Of a DNA stretch of 64,000 bases, positions 1 to 12,930 are shown piece by piece (within the stretch, counting starts at the first letter, position 1; every line of letters starts with the position of its first letter). The notes below the pieces were generated by a model, which saw only the letters and a list, made by a program, of their open reading frames with translations, was not told the origin of the DNA and did not search any database. The DNA is from Cricetomys ansorgei (lineage: Eukaryota > Chordata > Mammalia > Rodentia > Nesomyidae): the NCBI GenBank assembly GCA_026225945.1, contig JAMJFZ010003163.1, forward strand, positions 17,219,501-17,283,500, read 5' to 3'. Both the position numbers and the translations under genes were made by a program.

Positions 1-605
1 CTCTAAGGAAGGTTATATCAGGAGGTCTCAGGTCTACCTCTGGCTTTCACAAGTCACTAGAGGCCACAGAACTTGGAAACTTGTTAGACACACTGGTAGA
101 GTTCAGTACGAGAAAAGCTTGCCAAGTAAGACCATTGAAGGGAAGGTGCCTTGGAGGGGGTGGTCCTGTGGAAAGGAAGCTGAGCATGTTCCTGTGGAGT
201 CACAGAGATGTGATTAGTAACCCAGGAATGTACAGCAGAGAATGCTGCGCAGAAGAATGCTCTGACTGAGTGTCAGTCGTGTGCATGCACTGAACCCTCC
301 AAGAAAAACCAGGTGTTAAGTATAAACCACAGACTATCTGAGCAAAGTAGTACACTGTGACTCGGGGCTTCAGTGCAGGTAAACATTTCCCTTGTAAGTC
401 TTTTACATTTTCACAGATTATTTTCATTTTTTTGGAATTTTCTGTCATTAATGACATTTGATTAAAATTGGAATTTTAATTACTTGTCAGAGTATGTTTT
501 TGCTATACTATGTTTCTGTTTTATTCCTTACCTTTTTGATCCAAGTCTTCTGTTGAATTCTTTCAGTCATACTTTAATTTCTATTAGTTCATTATTATTA
601 TTCTT

Positions 606-808
606 TAAAAAAATTTTATTTATTTGTATTTCATGTGCATTGGTATTTTTGCCTGCAGGTATGTCTGTGTGAGGGTGTCAGATCCTCTGGAACTGGAGTT
701 ACGGGCAGTTGTGAGCTGCCATGTGTGTGCTGGGAATTGAACCCAGGTTCTATGGAAGAGCTCTTAACCCCTGGTGCTCTTAACCCCTGAGCCATTTCTC
801 TAACCCCC
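606..808 (-). mobile_element. B3-type SINE, antisense
   Basis: The words tttatttgtatttcatgtgcat, gatcctctggaactggagtt, gcagttgtgagctgccatgt, tgggaattgaacccaggt and gagccatttctctaa are a reversed B3/B2-family SINE. Confidence 0.9.
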
Positions 809-976
809 ATTATTATTATTCCTAACACAGTTTTCTTGATACTTACTTAAAATTTTTTGTTGTCAAAAGATTTTAAATGTTAAGTAGTCAAAATTTTTAG
901 CTATTAATTGAATAAAAAAATTAACTTAATTTTGAATGAAGTAAAGAACCACAGGAAATTATGGAGAAATTCATAG

Positions 977-1040
977 AGTTCCTAGGAATCCTTTCTGAAC
1001 CTCCTACAAGAAATTACAGAACACGGAGTTCCTAGGAATC
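977..1040 (+). repeat. 15-base direct repeat, 50 bases apart
   Basis: The word gagttcctaggaatc occurs at 976-990 and again at 1026-1040. It is too small to assign to an element. Confidence 0.7.
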
Positions 1041-1214
1041 TGCCTTCAGCCTCCTGCAGTGCTGGGGCTTGTATATTGTTATTACATTAAGGGAAACAGA
1101 AAGCTGGCTTAGTGCAAGCTTCCATCCCGCCGGTTGCACTCGCTCGTGTGTGTAGTGCTCAGCATCGCTGCCCTGTCACCGAGTCACCACAGCACTTTGG
1201 TCTGAGAACCATGC

Positions 1215-1560
1215 TTGCTCCTTTTGCCTCAGTGCTAGTCCCTGGCAACCACCAATGTGTTCTCTCTTTTGTGATTTATAAAATTTTCACCTCAAGAATG
1301 TTATGTAATTGAATATTGTTAGCTTTTTGAGGACTGGCTTTTCCCACTAAATGTATAACTTAACACTTGTATAAGACCTTCCAGCTGTTGCCTGTATCTG
1401 TGGTTTATTCCTTTTGATGACTGAGTTGTACTCCACCGATGGCTATACCATATAGTTTATTTTACCATTACCTTGTAAAAGACATGCTGGGAGTTATGTG
1501 AATATTTAACTGTTTCCTTCTGCTCATTGAATGGCAAGTCTGATTGTCATAATTCCTATT
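1215..1560 (-). mobile_element. ancient L1 3' region, antisense
   Basis: The words ctagtccctggcaaccacca, ttgaggactggcttttccca and gactgagttgtactccac are decayed forms of reversed L1M 3'-end sequence. Confidence 0.6.
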
Positions 1561-2457
1561 CAACTATAAATTTAATGAAAGAAATTCATTGAAGTGGAAG
1601 CTGTTGTTCTGTGCTTACCTCATTATCTCCCTTCCCATTGTTCTTTCCTTCTGATGTTATTTTCTGTTTCAAGAACTTCCTTTACATATCTGTGAACATG
1701 CCTTCCGGCAATCAGTTTCATAGTTTTCCTTTGTCAGAGAACATTTTCATGTTGCCCTCCGCCTGAAGTGTGGGTTTTTCTTCTTTGTTTTTTTGTCTTA
1801 AGATAGGATTCCTGGTTGATTGCCCCCATAGTTTCAGATGAACAATTTTGTCAGCTCGAATTTGTGTGTGTCCTTTGTCTATATGCTGTCTCCTTATGCC
1901 CCTAGACCCAGCTGGTGGATGAATCTACCTTCTTTGTGGCCCTCTCCTTCAAGGAGCAGGGGTTCAATAGATTTGTCACTTCCTGAAACCACTGTAGGTG
2001 GATCAACTACCCTTAGACACCAAGCTATATGGAACTGCAGGTGGCCAACTGGTACCTCAGTTGAGAAACTGGGATTGAATTCTGCATGGTGGTCTCTGTT
2101 GTGCTTCTGTGCACTGCTCCTATAGCAAGTGAGAATGCTTTCTTTTGTTCTCCTGGCTGTGTCTGTCTGTCGCTTTAGGCCACCAACCTTTCCAGGGCTC
2201 AGCCCAGCAAGTGCAGGGTCTCAGAAGCTCACTTTGCTTCTATTATTTGGGCTCTGAGGTGTATAGGCAGTCCAGCCTGCTGCCTTACCCATCTTCAGAG
2301 TCTTTTAGAAGTACCTCTCTAGGCCATCTTGTTCCTACTTCTAGAACTTTTTTAATAGATGACTTATAAGTCATTTGATGTCTAAAAAAATGGTCATTGT
2401 GACTTTCCATCAAAATTATTTTTTAAAACACTAATATCATTTTAAGTATTTTTCTTT

Positions 2458-2657
2458 TTTAAAAAAATGATTTACTTATTTTTATTTTATGTGCATTGGT
2501 GTCTTGCCTACATGTATGTCTGTGTGAGAGTGCCCAATACCCTGGAACTGGAGTTACAGACAGTTGTGAGCTGCCATGTGGGTGCTGGGACTTGAACCCA
2601 GGTCCTCTGAAAGAGCAGCGAGTGCTCTTAGCTATGGAGCCATCTCTCCAGCCCCTT
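2458..2657 (-). mobile_element. B3-type SINE, antisense
   Basis: The words ttattttatgtgcattggtg, cctggaactggagttacaga, tgagctgccatgtgggtgc and tatggagccatctctccagc are close to the reversed family consensus. Confidence 0.92.
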
Positions 2658-2869
2658 AAGTATTTTTTCTAACAGCTTAGCATATAATTTGTACCTCATA
2701 CAATTCACTAATCTAAAGTGCACAAGTCAAGAGTTTTCACACTGTATTGCTTAAATCCATTTTACTTTTATATTGCTCCAGAAAGAAACCCTGCATTTTT
2801 AGTCACTCTCCTTCCTCAGTGTTCTCCCGTCCCTGCTCTCAACAATGTTGTCTGTATGATTTTGCCCAT

Positions 2870-4110
2870 TTGTATAATCTGTAACATTTCATGACTGGCA
2901 TTTTCTCTCACCATGTCATATTCAAGATTCCTTCCTGTGACAGCACTTAGTAACACTTCATTGCTTTCGTGGTAGACCAGCATGCCATTTTGGGTATGTG
3001 GTATCTTTGTTTACGAACATGTGGGTTGTTTCTGGACTTCGGCCATTATGAATAATGCTGCTGCCAACCTGCCAGTGCAGTCTCTGTGTTTGTGTCTTCA
3101 TTTTTCTTGGATATATATCTAGGAACGCAATTGCTGGACCATATGCTATGCCCCAGTTGAACTCTTGAGGAGCGGCCTGACTTTTTTCATGTGACTACAG
3201 TATTTTGCATTTCCTTCAGTACAAGCGTTTCTGTTTTTCTACATTCTTACTAGCACTTATTTCCTGGACTCTGGGGCGGTGGGGGTGGTGACATCATATC
3301 TAACTGTGTTCGATTCACATTCCCCTAATTACAAAAATTAATCATATTTTCATGCTTGCTGGCAGTTGAGTTACAGAAACTCTTTGTGTGTCCTGGATGA
3401 TCCCTCTGTGTGACTGCAGGCGTTTTCTCCCACTCCATGAACTACCATTCCACGTTCTTGGTGTCATTTGAAGTACAGAAGTTTTAGATTTTGGTGAAAC
3501 CTAGTTTTTCTTCGATTACTTTTGCCTTTAGTGTCATGTCTAAACGCCATTGCCTAAAAGCCACTGCCTAGTCCAAGGTTATAATCTTTGATTTACACCT
3601 ATATTTCCTTCTAAGAATTCCACACTATTAGCCCTTAAATTTAGGTGTGATCCATTTTTACTTGATTTTTCTATCTGATGTGAGGGAGGAATCCGTCTCC
3701 TTTCTTATGCCATCGTTTGCTGAATCTTAACAGTAACTTCTCATGGAAGTTTCTAAATGGAGTAAATATGCACACCATTCATCATTTTAACCATTCCTAA
3801 GGCAATTAGTCTGTTGGCTTTAAATATGTTGGTAATATCTTATAGCCATTTCCACTGTCTATATGAAAAACTTCTTAATTATCTCCAACAGAAATCAAAC
3901 TCATTTAATGACTGTTCCCTCCTCCCTCCACCCCCTGGTAAAAACTTCTGTCTCTGAATTTGCCTATTGTAGGCAAATAATACAGACAGACTCACACAAC
4001 AGTCGCTCTTCTGTGTCTTGATCATTTCGCTAAGTATAATTTCCAGAATAATTTTGTATTCTTCATTAATGTGGTGTTCCCGTTTCTTCCGGGTAGCTAT
4101 TTTGCTGTGT
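2870..4110 (-). mobile_element. ancient L1 (L1M-type) relic, antisense
   Basis: The words ggccattatgaataatgctg, tatatctaggaacgcaattg, aaagccactgcctagtccaagg, gcgttttctcccactccatg and tttgcctattgtaggcaaat come from reversed L1 ORF2/3' sequence. Probably more than one fragment is present. No open frame remains. Confidence 0.75.
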
Positions 4111-5572
4111 GCGTAGAGTGGCTCATTATCTGATTGTTTATAGTATAATAAATGTGCTGATTATTCTCCAAACATTAAGTAGTCTCCTCCCCAACAAGAA
4201 GTGGAAAAATGTGATTGGGAGGTTTTTTTCCTGGCTGTCCTCATTCATGCACCAAGTGTCTGGTAGGAAGCCATGCAAGCCCATATTACTCTGCCATTGA
4301 CAAATGCTGGAACATGAAGGGTCATCTTTGGAGCTTCTATCTGGCCTGGAGGCCGTCTAGAAAAGTCCTGCTGCATAGCTGACTTCTGTGTCATTCTTGC
4401 TTTTCCCACCTGTACTCTGCTGTACCTGCAGTGCTCCTCCAGGTCTACTCTAGTTGGTGAGTCAGCTCTTGTGCCAGCATCACATCATTAGATCTATAAC
4501 TTGAGAATCCCTCTTCCAGGACTTATGTTGCTGTCTTCTGTGGTCCAAGTTTTCAGTAAACTTTGAATAATTTTTTGAGGGTAGCTTGTGTGGTGTTAAG
4601 GAGAAGTCACATGGCTAGAAGGCCATCTGTGCAGGAAGTTGAGTTTACTGCCATCCATAAAAGGTTTATACGCCCCTCATAATTTCCTATGTAAATTATA
4701 TATCACTTCTCCAACTGAATTTACAGCTCTTTTCCCCTTTTAAATTCTTCTATCAAGTCTATTCAGTTTTAAAAGGTTTATTAATCTTGGATGATTTAAG
4801 GACATTTTGCATGTGAATCAGTTCTATTTGAGTTAGTTCATCAATGTAGCCTCAAACAGTTAACCAGTTTTAGATATAATTTCTATTTCAAAGAAATAAA
4901 ACAAACTCTGTTAGCTTGGCAAAAAAAATAAGGTGTTCATGTGGGACCAGTAAGCTAAATTTACCTATGTGTGCGGGAGTGAAGTTTAATAGAGCATAGA
5001 AATTCTTACGATTGTCATAATAAAACAGTCTAAAGTAGTCAAAGCATCCAAAATGTTTCTGAAAACCCAGCCTGACTGTACAACAGCCATACAGAGAGAG
5101 GTTAGCCTCAGGTAATTCTCTGTACTCTCAAAGGAAATGTCAATCTCTTATCAACACTATTTGACCCAGAGCCTATTGAAAAATTAAATACCTTGATCAA
5201 AAACTTCAGAGCTAAGAAAGTTGAATTGCATGTTTTTAATAACATCATTCTAATTAACCTGCTGAACTTATTAAAATTCTCAGTAATAAGCATGATATAT
5301 AATAAAATATATTATCTATAAGAGGAAGATTTCTTTTAGTCATGGAAAATATAAAAGAGGGGAAATAGATCCAACTAAGAAAGTGAGATATATGGTCTAA
5401 AATAAACATATATGGTGAGTAGTGAGTAGCAGGGCCTGGTGCTGTTTTAATAATCACTCCTGACTTCTTACTCTGAGGAAGAAAACCAGCCAGTGTGCTC
5501 ATGAATAATGTATTAGCTTTACCTGGAACCTTCCTCCCTTCCCTTTATTTTTGCCTGGTATTTCTGTTTTCT

Positions 5573-5647
5573 CCTTCCTCCCTTCCTTCCTTCCTTCCTT
5601 CCTTCCTTCCTTCCTTCCTTCCTTCCTTCCTTCCTTCCTTCCTTCCT
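5573..5647 (+). repeat. (CTTC)n microsatellite
   Basis: About 18 copies of the CTTC tetramer without interruption. Confidence 0.98.
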
Positions 5648-6840
5648 ATTAGGAGTTAGGTCTCATGTTGCTCAAGTTGTCTGTATACTGGTTCTGTAGC
5701 AGCAGATTGACCTTGAACTCCTGTTTCTCCTGCCTCTACTTTCAGATTTCTAAATGCTACAACAATTGGCACATGCCACCAAACCCTGCTTTCTATTTAC
5801 TTTATTTAATTGTATACATTATATATGGAGTTGCTTTCTCTGGAACCAGAGAATTGGGAGCCTCTGTTTCCCTGAGCAGTAATTCTTTTCTTATGTGGTC
5901 CTTGGGATTCATGGTATTTTGGCCACTATTTTGGTGAACAAAACGTATTTCTGATGAGTTCCTTGAGGCAGTATTTCATCGTTGTGCATAGTTATGATGG
6001 AGCAGATCATTAGCTTAGGTTGTAAAAGACGATGTAGAATATAAAACCATCATATTTTCTGTCATTTCGTTGCTGTCTTCATGACAGGGAAAGTGTCCTG
6101 TTTACTTTGGCTCTCTCAGAACTCAGTAAGTTTGCCTGCCACTTCTCATCAGTTTATAATATTTTTGGATTAAATGTTATTGGCATCTTCCACAAATGGC
6201 ACGTGGGACTTGACTTGATAAACAACTGCGAGTAATGTTAAGAAAGCTCCACCTTCATGGAGTTGAGAACATTATTATTGCAGGGTGTGTTCAACTTGAT
6301 TTATTATTTTATCTGTTTTCTTAAATCTCTTTGTAATTAAGATTATACTCATACACATGAGAGCCATTGTTTTAATTTAGACAGATTTTTAAAATGTGGT
6401 TTTAGTTTCATTAAAATATTAGCTGTGCTTATTGATAGTTTTGATTTGGTTTGGATATGGCTTGTTTATTATCCTTTCTCAGATTACATTATTTTTGCTG
6501 TATTCATACTCATAAATATTAGATTATGAGTGTCCAAATTTAATGCTCAATAATATTCTTTTTGAAAATCATTTAGAACATGGAAGGCTGCGTGTTCATA
6601 CAGTTCATATGATTTTCCTACAACTTCATGAATCTTCATGAATTTCCAGCAGATATTTATATTTTATTTATTTTGCTTATGACTATGATGTTTCCAAATC
6701 TTATTTGCAAAGCTCTTTCATTGTGGGAGCCTGTGGTTTATGGGCTCTGGTTATTTATAAAGGCGAGTTGGAAGGGACAGTGGATGCTGGTCATGACCCT
6801 CTCATCATACCCTGTAGTGGGCATGGAAAATTATGAAGTC

Positions 6841-7004
6841 GCCTGGTGTTGGTGGTGCACACCTTTAATCCCAGCACTTGGGAGGCAGATGCAGGCAGAT
6901 CTCATGAGTTTGAGGCTAGCCTGGTCTACAGAGTGAGTTCTAGGACAGCCAGAGTTACAAAAGAGAAAGCCTGTCTCGGAAAAAAACAAAAACAAAAACA
7001 AAAA
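6841..7004 (+). mobile_element. B1 SINE
   Basis: The words gcctggtgttggtggtgca, acctttaatcccagcacttg, gaggctagcctggtctac and ttctaggacagccagag occur with a CAAAA-repeat tail. It is near consensus. Confidence 0.96.
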
Positions 7005-7276
7005 GCTATAAAGTCAGCCCAAGAATATAATTACATATTGCACAATATGAGCCCTTCTTTATACGTAAGTTAAAATTATTAAAAGTGAAAGGCAGACCTT
7101 TAAGTTCCCAGAAAGGTTTATAAAAATAAAATTCAAAGTGTACTAATAAGTCCTAGTGTGTACTAAGATTCTGCCTCCAATTATGCCTGGAGTTTTTCTT
7201 TTGGTTCTCAGGTTAAGCAAAGCCCCTCTACTGGTGTTAACTTGTCCTACTTTTTTCACCCAACTTGAAAATTTTT

Positions 7277-7440
7277 AAAAACTCCATTTATTTTTGCAGG
7301 GTGCATGTGTGCCGTGAGGGACAGGTGGAGGCTGGAGGACAACCTGTGGACTAGGCTTTCGCTTCTTCCACCACGAGGTCCTTTGTGTCCTACTCAGTCA
7401 CCATTTGGCAGTGAGCAGCACATTGCCTCTTTCCTCCAGC
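7277..7440 (-). mobile_element. tRNA-derived SINE, antisense, decayed
   Basis: The words tttttgcagggtgcatgtgtg, acaggtggaggctggaggac and ctactcagtcaccatttggc suggest a reversed rodent SINE. The match is loose. Confidence 0.45.
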
Positions 7441-7471
7441 TTTAACCTGTTCCACATGGCTATTTTCCTCT

Positions 7472-7630
7472 TTATTTTTTTTTTTTCATTATATTGTATA
7501 TTTTGTGGCAGGGTCTCTCTCTGTCACTCTGGCTTTCCTGGTTGGTAGACCAGGCTGATCTCAAACTCAGAGATCCCTGCTTCTGCCTCCCAAGTGCTGA
7601 AACTAAAGGTGTGCAATGCTATACTTGTCT
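7472..7630 (-). mobile_element. B1 SINE, antisense
   Basis: A T-run, then gcagggtctctctctgtcac, gaccaggctgatctcaaac, gcctcccaagtgctgaaact and aaggtgtgcaatgct, a reversed B1. Confidence 0.88.
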
Positions 7631-7999
7631 TAATACCCTTTTTTTCAGACTTCCAGCTTTCTTCAACTTACAGATCTGCATCTGATTCTGCAGATGGGTT
7701 TGAGTGTCTTCTTCCTTAGGGAAGAATAAGTTCAGGGAACACGGCATTCCCTAAACTCTTTTCCTTTTTCACTTCTCTTCTTTCCTTCCCTCTCAGACCA
7801 AACAACAACTTGTACTGTCTCTATTTCCACAATTTTTACTCCTTGCAGGACACAGTACTTTACCACTACTGTGGTAAAATTGTATTCAAAGGGTTATTAA
7901 TGACCTTCTAGTTGATAAAAACAAAAGCTGTCTTTTCAAACTTTAGTTTGTTTTGCCTCAAAGACAAAGATAGTGAACGTTTTGTTCTTTCCTTTTCTT

Positions 8000-8128
8000 T
8001 GTCTTTCTTTTTATAAGACAGGTCTTGCTGTCTTACCTGTTTAGCCCTGGCTGTCCTTGAACTTGTGATTCACCTACATTACCTTCCCTATTGCACGAGC
8101 TCCAGGTGTGCACCATCACACCTAACAG
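8000..8128 (-). mobile_element. B1 relic, antisense
   Basis: The words aagacaggtcttgctgtctt, agccctggctgtccttgaac and aggtgtgcaccatcacacct form a decayed reversed B1. Confidence 0.75.
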
Positions 8129-8448
8129 CACTTGACGCACTTGAACATGCCTTCCTTCCTTAAGCTTGTAGAATAGAAAAGTAAGCTTTACTGCAACCTG
8201 CTTGTCTCACCACCTCTCCTCTTAAACCCAAACCCATTAATTCTCTTTCATAAATATTCTCAAACCTTTCCACTTGATCTTTATTCCTGCTGTCTCTCAG
8301 TTTCAAATCCACCTAATCTCCAGTTCCTGCTCTGCGCTTTACAAATACCTTAGCAATAAGAACCGCCGTGTGTACTGTTTGGGCAGCGCCTGGTCCTTAG
8401 CGCTATATGTGTTTCTTAGGATTGTTCTTTTTAAAATGTAAATTACAT

Positions 8449-8645
8449 TGAGGGCTGTTGGGATGGCCCTGGGCAGGTACAAGTGCCTGCTGTGCGTGCT
8501 TGATGGTCTGAGCCTGATTCCTGGAACCCAAATAAAGGTGAAAGGAGAGAACCAACTTCACAAAAGTTGACCTCTGCCCCCCATGCCTGCACCATGGCAC
8601 GAATCCCTTCTCCTCCGTTATACATGTGCTCACACATACAAACAT
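8449..8645 (+). mobile_element. tRNA-derived rodent SINE
   Basis: The words gggctgttgggatggccctg, gcctgattcctggaaccca, ggagagaaccaacttcacaa, ttgacctctgccccccatgc and a CA-rich end follow a rodent B2/ID-type SINE pattern. Confidence 0.75.
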
Positions 8646-9144
8646 GACTTTTATGCACATTGCGTCAAGTCTCCCTTCATTGTTTGAAGTCCGTTTCCTA
8701 GCTTCCTTCCTGTTTAAATGAGAGACTGCCTCACTGACGTCATTGCACCTGTTTCCAAAGACATTGCTTTCCTCTCACCGGGAGTGCTTAAGCACTCTTT
8801 CTACCTTCTACCTCAGTGCCTTCCACATGCTGCCCTGCCACCTAACGTGCTCTTTACTAGAACTTTGCTTAGCACAGTCCTTTTTGTCCTCAAAGTCGTC
8901 CCCGACCCCCAACACACACACACACAAGTCTGACCAAGCAGTAATCTGACTCAGTGAAAACTCTAGGACATAGTCTCCTCATCCATCAAGTGGACTGCTG
9001 GTTTTATCACAGAAGTCCCTATTTCAGACAAATTTTAGACATGATGTCAGCATGTTAAAAGTTGGGACTCTGGCTGAGATGGAGGCCTGCTGTCCAATAT
9101 GTTGCACAGACTTCTTTCATCTCTTCCACTTCTGCTACTATAGC

Positions 9145-9345
9145 CAGTGGTTCTCAACTTGTAGGGGTTGAATGACCCTTTCACAGGGGTCGCCTAAGAC
9201 CATCTGCATATCAGATATTTAAATTACAATTCATAACAGTAGCAAAATTATAGCTCTGATATAGCAATGAAAATAATTTTATGGTTGGGGTCACCACAAC
9301 ATGAGACTCTGTATTGAAGGGTTGCAAGGCTGAGAATGGCTTCTC
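9145..9345. mobile_element. rodent hAT-type MITE (URR1-like)
   Basis: It starts cagtggttctcaactt and ends with the near-complement aaggctgagaatggctt, with gaccctttcacaggggtcgc, aagaccatctgcatatcaga and attttatggttggggtcacc between. Inverted ends and no coding capacity fit a hAT-Charlie-type non-autonomous element. The family name is from memory. Confidence 0.75.
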
Positions 9346-11235
9346 TAGAGGATCCAACATTTTAAATTCAGACTCCAGAGAACTAACCTAGTCAGTATAT
9401 GCACCCACAGGAGAAATGCCCAAATAAGCCTGCCTGCTAGACTTGCTGCTTTTTTACCTCATGCTTTCTAGACTTCTGACTCCCCTGTCTACCATTAGGG
9501 ATCTTTCTTTGGTTGTAACCCACAACAGGAAACCCAAGAGTAAAATGACTAGACTTTTGGAACCTTCATGTCCCCTGTCTACCTCCACCTCCCACTTCCG
9601 TGTGCAGACATCTCCTGGGTTGGTCTTTCCTGTTGTTTGTTGTCCTATTGGTTTCTCAACATTTGTCCTTCCCTTCCATGTAACCAGAGCTGTGAAGTCC
9701 ATGGGTCGGCCTCTTCAGCCTGGGCCCATGCAGCTGCTTTATTGTTTCCGGGAAGGAGGCAAGGCCTTTTGCACTGTCATTTTTTTCAGATGTGTGCATG
9801 GGAGCATCAAGTGACAGTAAGTGCTTTTGAAAGCGCTAAAAACTTTAAATCATTTTCTATGTGTCAAAGTTCCTGGTATTCTCCTGTAAGATAATTGCAG
9901 TCACTGGAAGAAGTGTCAGCAGGCTTTGCCTGCTTTGTTCATTTGGACATTGAGAGCTGTGTCTAAGATCCACCAATATTTCTTAAAATCGACTTTTTAC
10001 TTTTAAATGAAATAGTAAAGAATCTCTAACCTCATATATAAATAGATGTGCCCTTTAGGCTATTTCTACCTGGCTAGCTCTACTCTTAAGCTAGTTTTAG
10101 CCTTTTAAACATGCTTGATGGTGTTGTATCTCTGATACTTTTATTTAACATTCCTCCTCTTTCTTTTGGGCTTTCTATGTTATTGCCTTGGCCTGGTTGG
10201 GAATGTCAGAGCAAGATGCCATTCATCACAGGCTGGGTGCGCCTGTGTGCTGTGTGGCCTGCTCCTTAGCTCCTGAGGATCAACACTGTGGTGCAGTGTC
10301 TCCTTTGGAATTGAGATATAAAAGCATCTGCTCAGTTTCTTCAGCTAATGAGGTTTTGCTGAAAACTCTGTATAATGATAAAATGCCAAGTGCTGGCAAG
10401 ACCTCCTGATGAAGGCTAATGAGCATGGATGGGCATCTGTAACCCCACAGAGCAGAACAGCGGGGTGCTGCAAGCACATCGCCCTCAGACAGAACTGGCC
10501 TTGCATTCATTTGTTGACTATTTTTTTCTTCCTCCTCTCTATCCTCTCTTGTCTTTCTTTCAGTAAAAGTCCAGCCACAGCAGATTATTTTATGCAGTAT
10601 AGAGCATATTAAAATTCTGTGAATTAGGCCAAAGCTCAGGACAGTGTTGCAGATAGGAATTGTGAGTTTTCCATGCTGTATAGATTATTTAATAAAATTG
10701 ATTTTTAATTTAATTGCCAAGCACTAAAAAATTATGTTCTCTCAAAAGCAGATTTAAAAAATTATAAATGTTTTTCAGGAACTACTTGAAATTATCCTAA
10801 ATCCTTGTCGCAAGTGGCTGTGGGTGGGTCTTGACACCTGCCACCAACCAGTGTCCACTTCCCTGGAACCACAGGATGGCTGAGTGTATTTGTCAGTGTG
10901 AGGAGACCACAGACTGCCCAGATCTTTGGACAATTATTCTGAGTGTTTTTATGAGGCGTTTCTGACTGTGAATAATATTTAAATCCACACACTAAGTAAA
11001 TCTGATTGTCCCTCCTATGTCGGCCATGCTGTGTCCAACCTGTTGCAGACATCAACAGCATAAGGCCAACTTTTTAAGTAAGAGAGTGGTTCTCATAGTA
11101 GAATTTTCTGGGACAATAGCTTTTTTCTTGCTTTTGGAATCTTCCTAGATACTGGGTCTTCCAGCTGTTGGATTGGGGCTATCCTATCACTTCAGAGTCA
11201 GACTAGAACTGTGGATACTGTCTCCTGAGTCCAGA

Positions 11236-11622
11236 TGTCTTAGTTAGGGTTTCTCTTGCTATGATGACATCATGACTTAAAGCAACTTTGGAAGGAAAAC
11301 ATTTACTGATACTTCCACATCACAGTCCATCATCAACATCAGTGCGAGAACCTAGAGGCAGGAGCTGATCCAGAAGCCACAGGGAACGCTGTTTACTGGG
11401 GTGCTTCTCGTGATTTGCTCAGCATGCTTTTTTATACAACCCAGGGCTCTCTACCCAAGGGTGGCACCACCAATGGAGAGCTGGACCCACCCACATCAAT
11501 CATTAATCGAGAAAATGCTGGCAGATTTGCCTATAGGTCAATCTCATGAGGCATTTTCTCAATTGAGACTCTCTCTTCTCAAATCATTCTAGCTCATGTC
11601 AAGTTGATGAAAACCCATCCAG
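11236..11622 (+). repeat. rodent interspersed repeat, family not named
   Basis: It starts tgtcttagttagggtttctc and includes ggaaggaaaacatttactg, cacatcaatcattaatcgag, cattttctcaattgagactc and an end near tagctcatgtcaagttgatg. I know it as a very common rodent repeat but cannot name it safely. Other copies are at 54812 and 58672. Confidence 0.8.
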
Positions 11623-11859
11623 GATGACAGCTTATGACCAACCCTGTACATCTTGGAAAGTATCCCATTTCATATTATGCAAGCTAATTTCTTATAATGA
11701 ATCTCTTTCCCCACTTCTGTCTCTTACCTCGCCCCTCTCCATGTGAGTGTGCATGTGTGAATTCTGACCTCTGGAGAACTCGTTTAGTATAAAATACAAT
11801 GGCAGCAGCACATAATTTGTGAATTATATACTATGAGAAATGCCATTTTTACTTCAGAC

Positions 11860-12030
11860 CTTGATATAACTGTTGCCAAGTTCTGTTCTCCCAGTGAGAT
11901 ATGTGACTTTGGAGAAATTTCATAACTTCTCTCTCCCTGCCAGTTCCCTAGTTTTTAAAACAGACATTGTCATGACAATGTATGGCAGCAGAGTGCTGAA
12001 TAACACATGGCACGTAGCAGGCTCTTCAGA
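11860..12030 (+). repeat. MIR fragment
   Basis: The words gatatgtgactttggagaaa, cataacttctctctccctgcc and aataacacatggcacgtagc are decayed MIR words in order. Confidence 0.55.
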
Positions 12031-12301
12031 CAGACTGACATTCTAAACATTAGCATTCTAAAACCGGAAGACAAAAATAAGCAGTAGAATAATGAGAAGA
12101 ATCTTATCAGGAAGTTGTACTTTCTGTGAATAAATTACTACTGAACATCTGTGTATCTTTCTGCACTATCATCTTGAAAAAAGGATCACATTTCTCCTAT
12201 TGCCTTCCTCCTCAAAGTTGAGCCTTTCTATTTCTTCTCATAATAATTTTCTTGTGACTCATAATCTAATGGTAGTAATACTTTAAATGAGTTAGGTTGA
12301 G

Positions 12302-12450
12302 TGTTTGTTTGTTTGTTTTTTTCAAGACAGGGCTTCTCTGTTGTAACTCTGGCTGTCCTGGAACTCACTCTGAAGACCAGGCTGGCCTTGAACTCACAGA
12401 GATCTGCCTCCTGAGTGTTGGGATTAAAGGTGTGCGCCACCACCACCCAC
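12302..12450 (-). mobile_element. B1 SINE, antisense
   Basis: A GTTT tail, then caagacagggcttctctgtt, tggctgtcctggaactcact, gaccaggctggccttgaact and ggattaaaggtgtgcgccac, close to the reversed B1 consensus. Confidence 0.96.
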
Positions 12451-12559
12451 TGTTTATGGTGTTTACCTCTTAAAAGCAAAATTAACACCTGATGTTTAAT
12501 GGTACCACTATTGTAAGCACAGCTATTTCCAGAGATTTTGGTGCCGCCAGTTGGATTTT

Positions 12560-12930
12560 CTTAAGTGGCTAAAAGTGTGAGACAACATTAATCAGCATGT
12601 GACAGTTATAAAATGGGATACTAAACAAAATAAATATGACGACATGTTCTATGTACCTAGGTGAAAAGAACACCATGAAATTTAATACTAAGTGGAAAAA
12701 GCACCAGGAGTATTCTCTTTCCAAGAGATGCGTGAGAAGTGAGGATATATATATATATATTCTCGCCAGCTTTAAAGGCATGGGCTAACTCAAGGAAGAG
12801 GTATAAATAATCATGGCAGTGCCCTGGTTGTGAGGTGATGGTCAACTAGGTGAATAGAGGTGCAAGTGGGAGACATTTACTGAAGACTTTTTATAATTTG
12901 AAGTTTTTTTGTCTTATGAGTGAATTGTCA
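12560..12930 (+). mobile_element. old L1 3' relic
   Basis: The words acaaaataaatatgacgaca, aagtggaaaaagcaccagg and gtgccctggttgtgaggtgat are reminiscent of L1M 3' ends. A short AT run lies at 12744-12760. Confidence 0.4.

Noticed and set aside
9443..9894. Overlapping ORFs of 108-123 codons in intron 15
   Set aside because: They lie in different frames over the same bases with no recognisable protein, so they are shadows of a GC-richer stretch.
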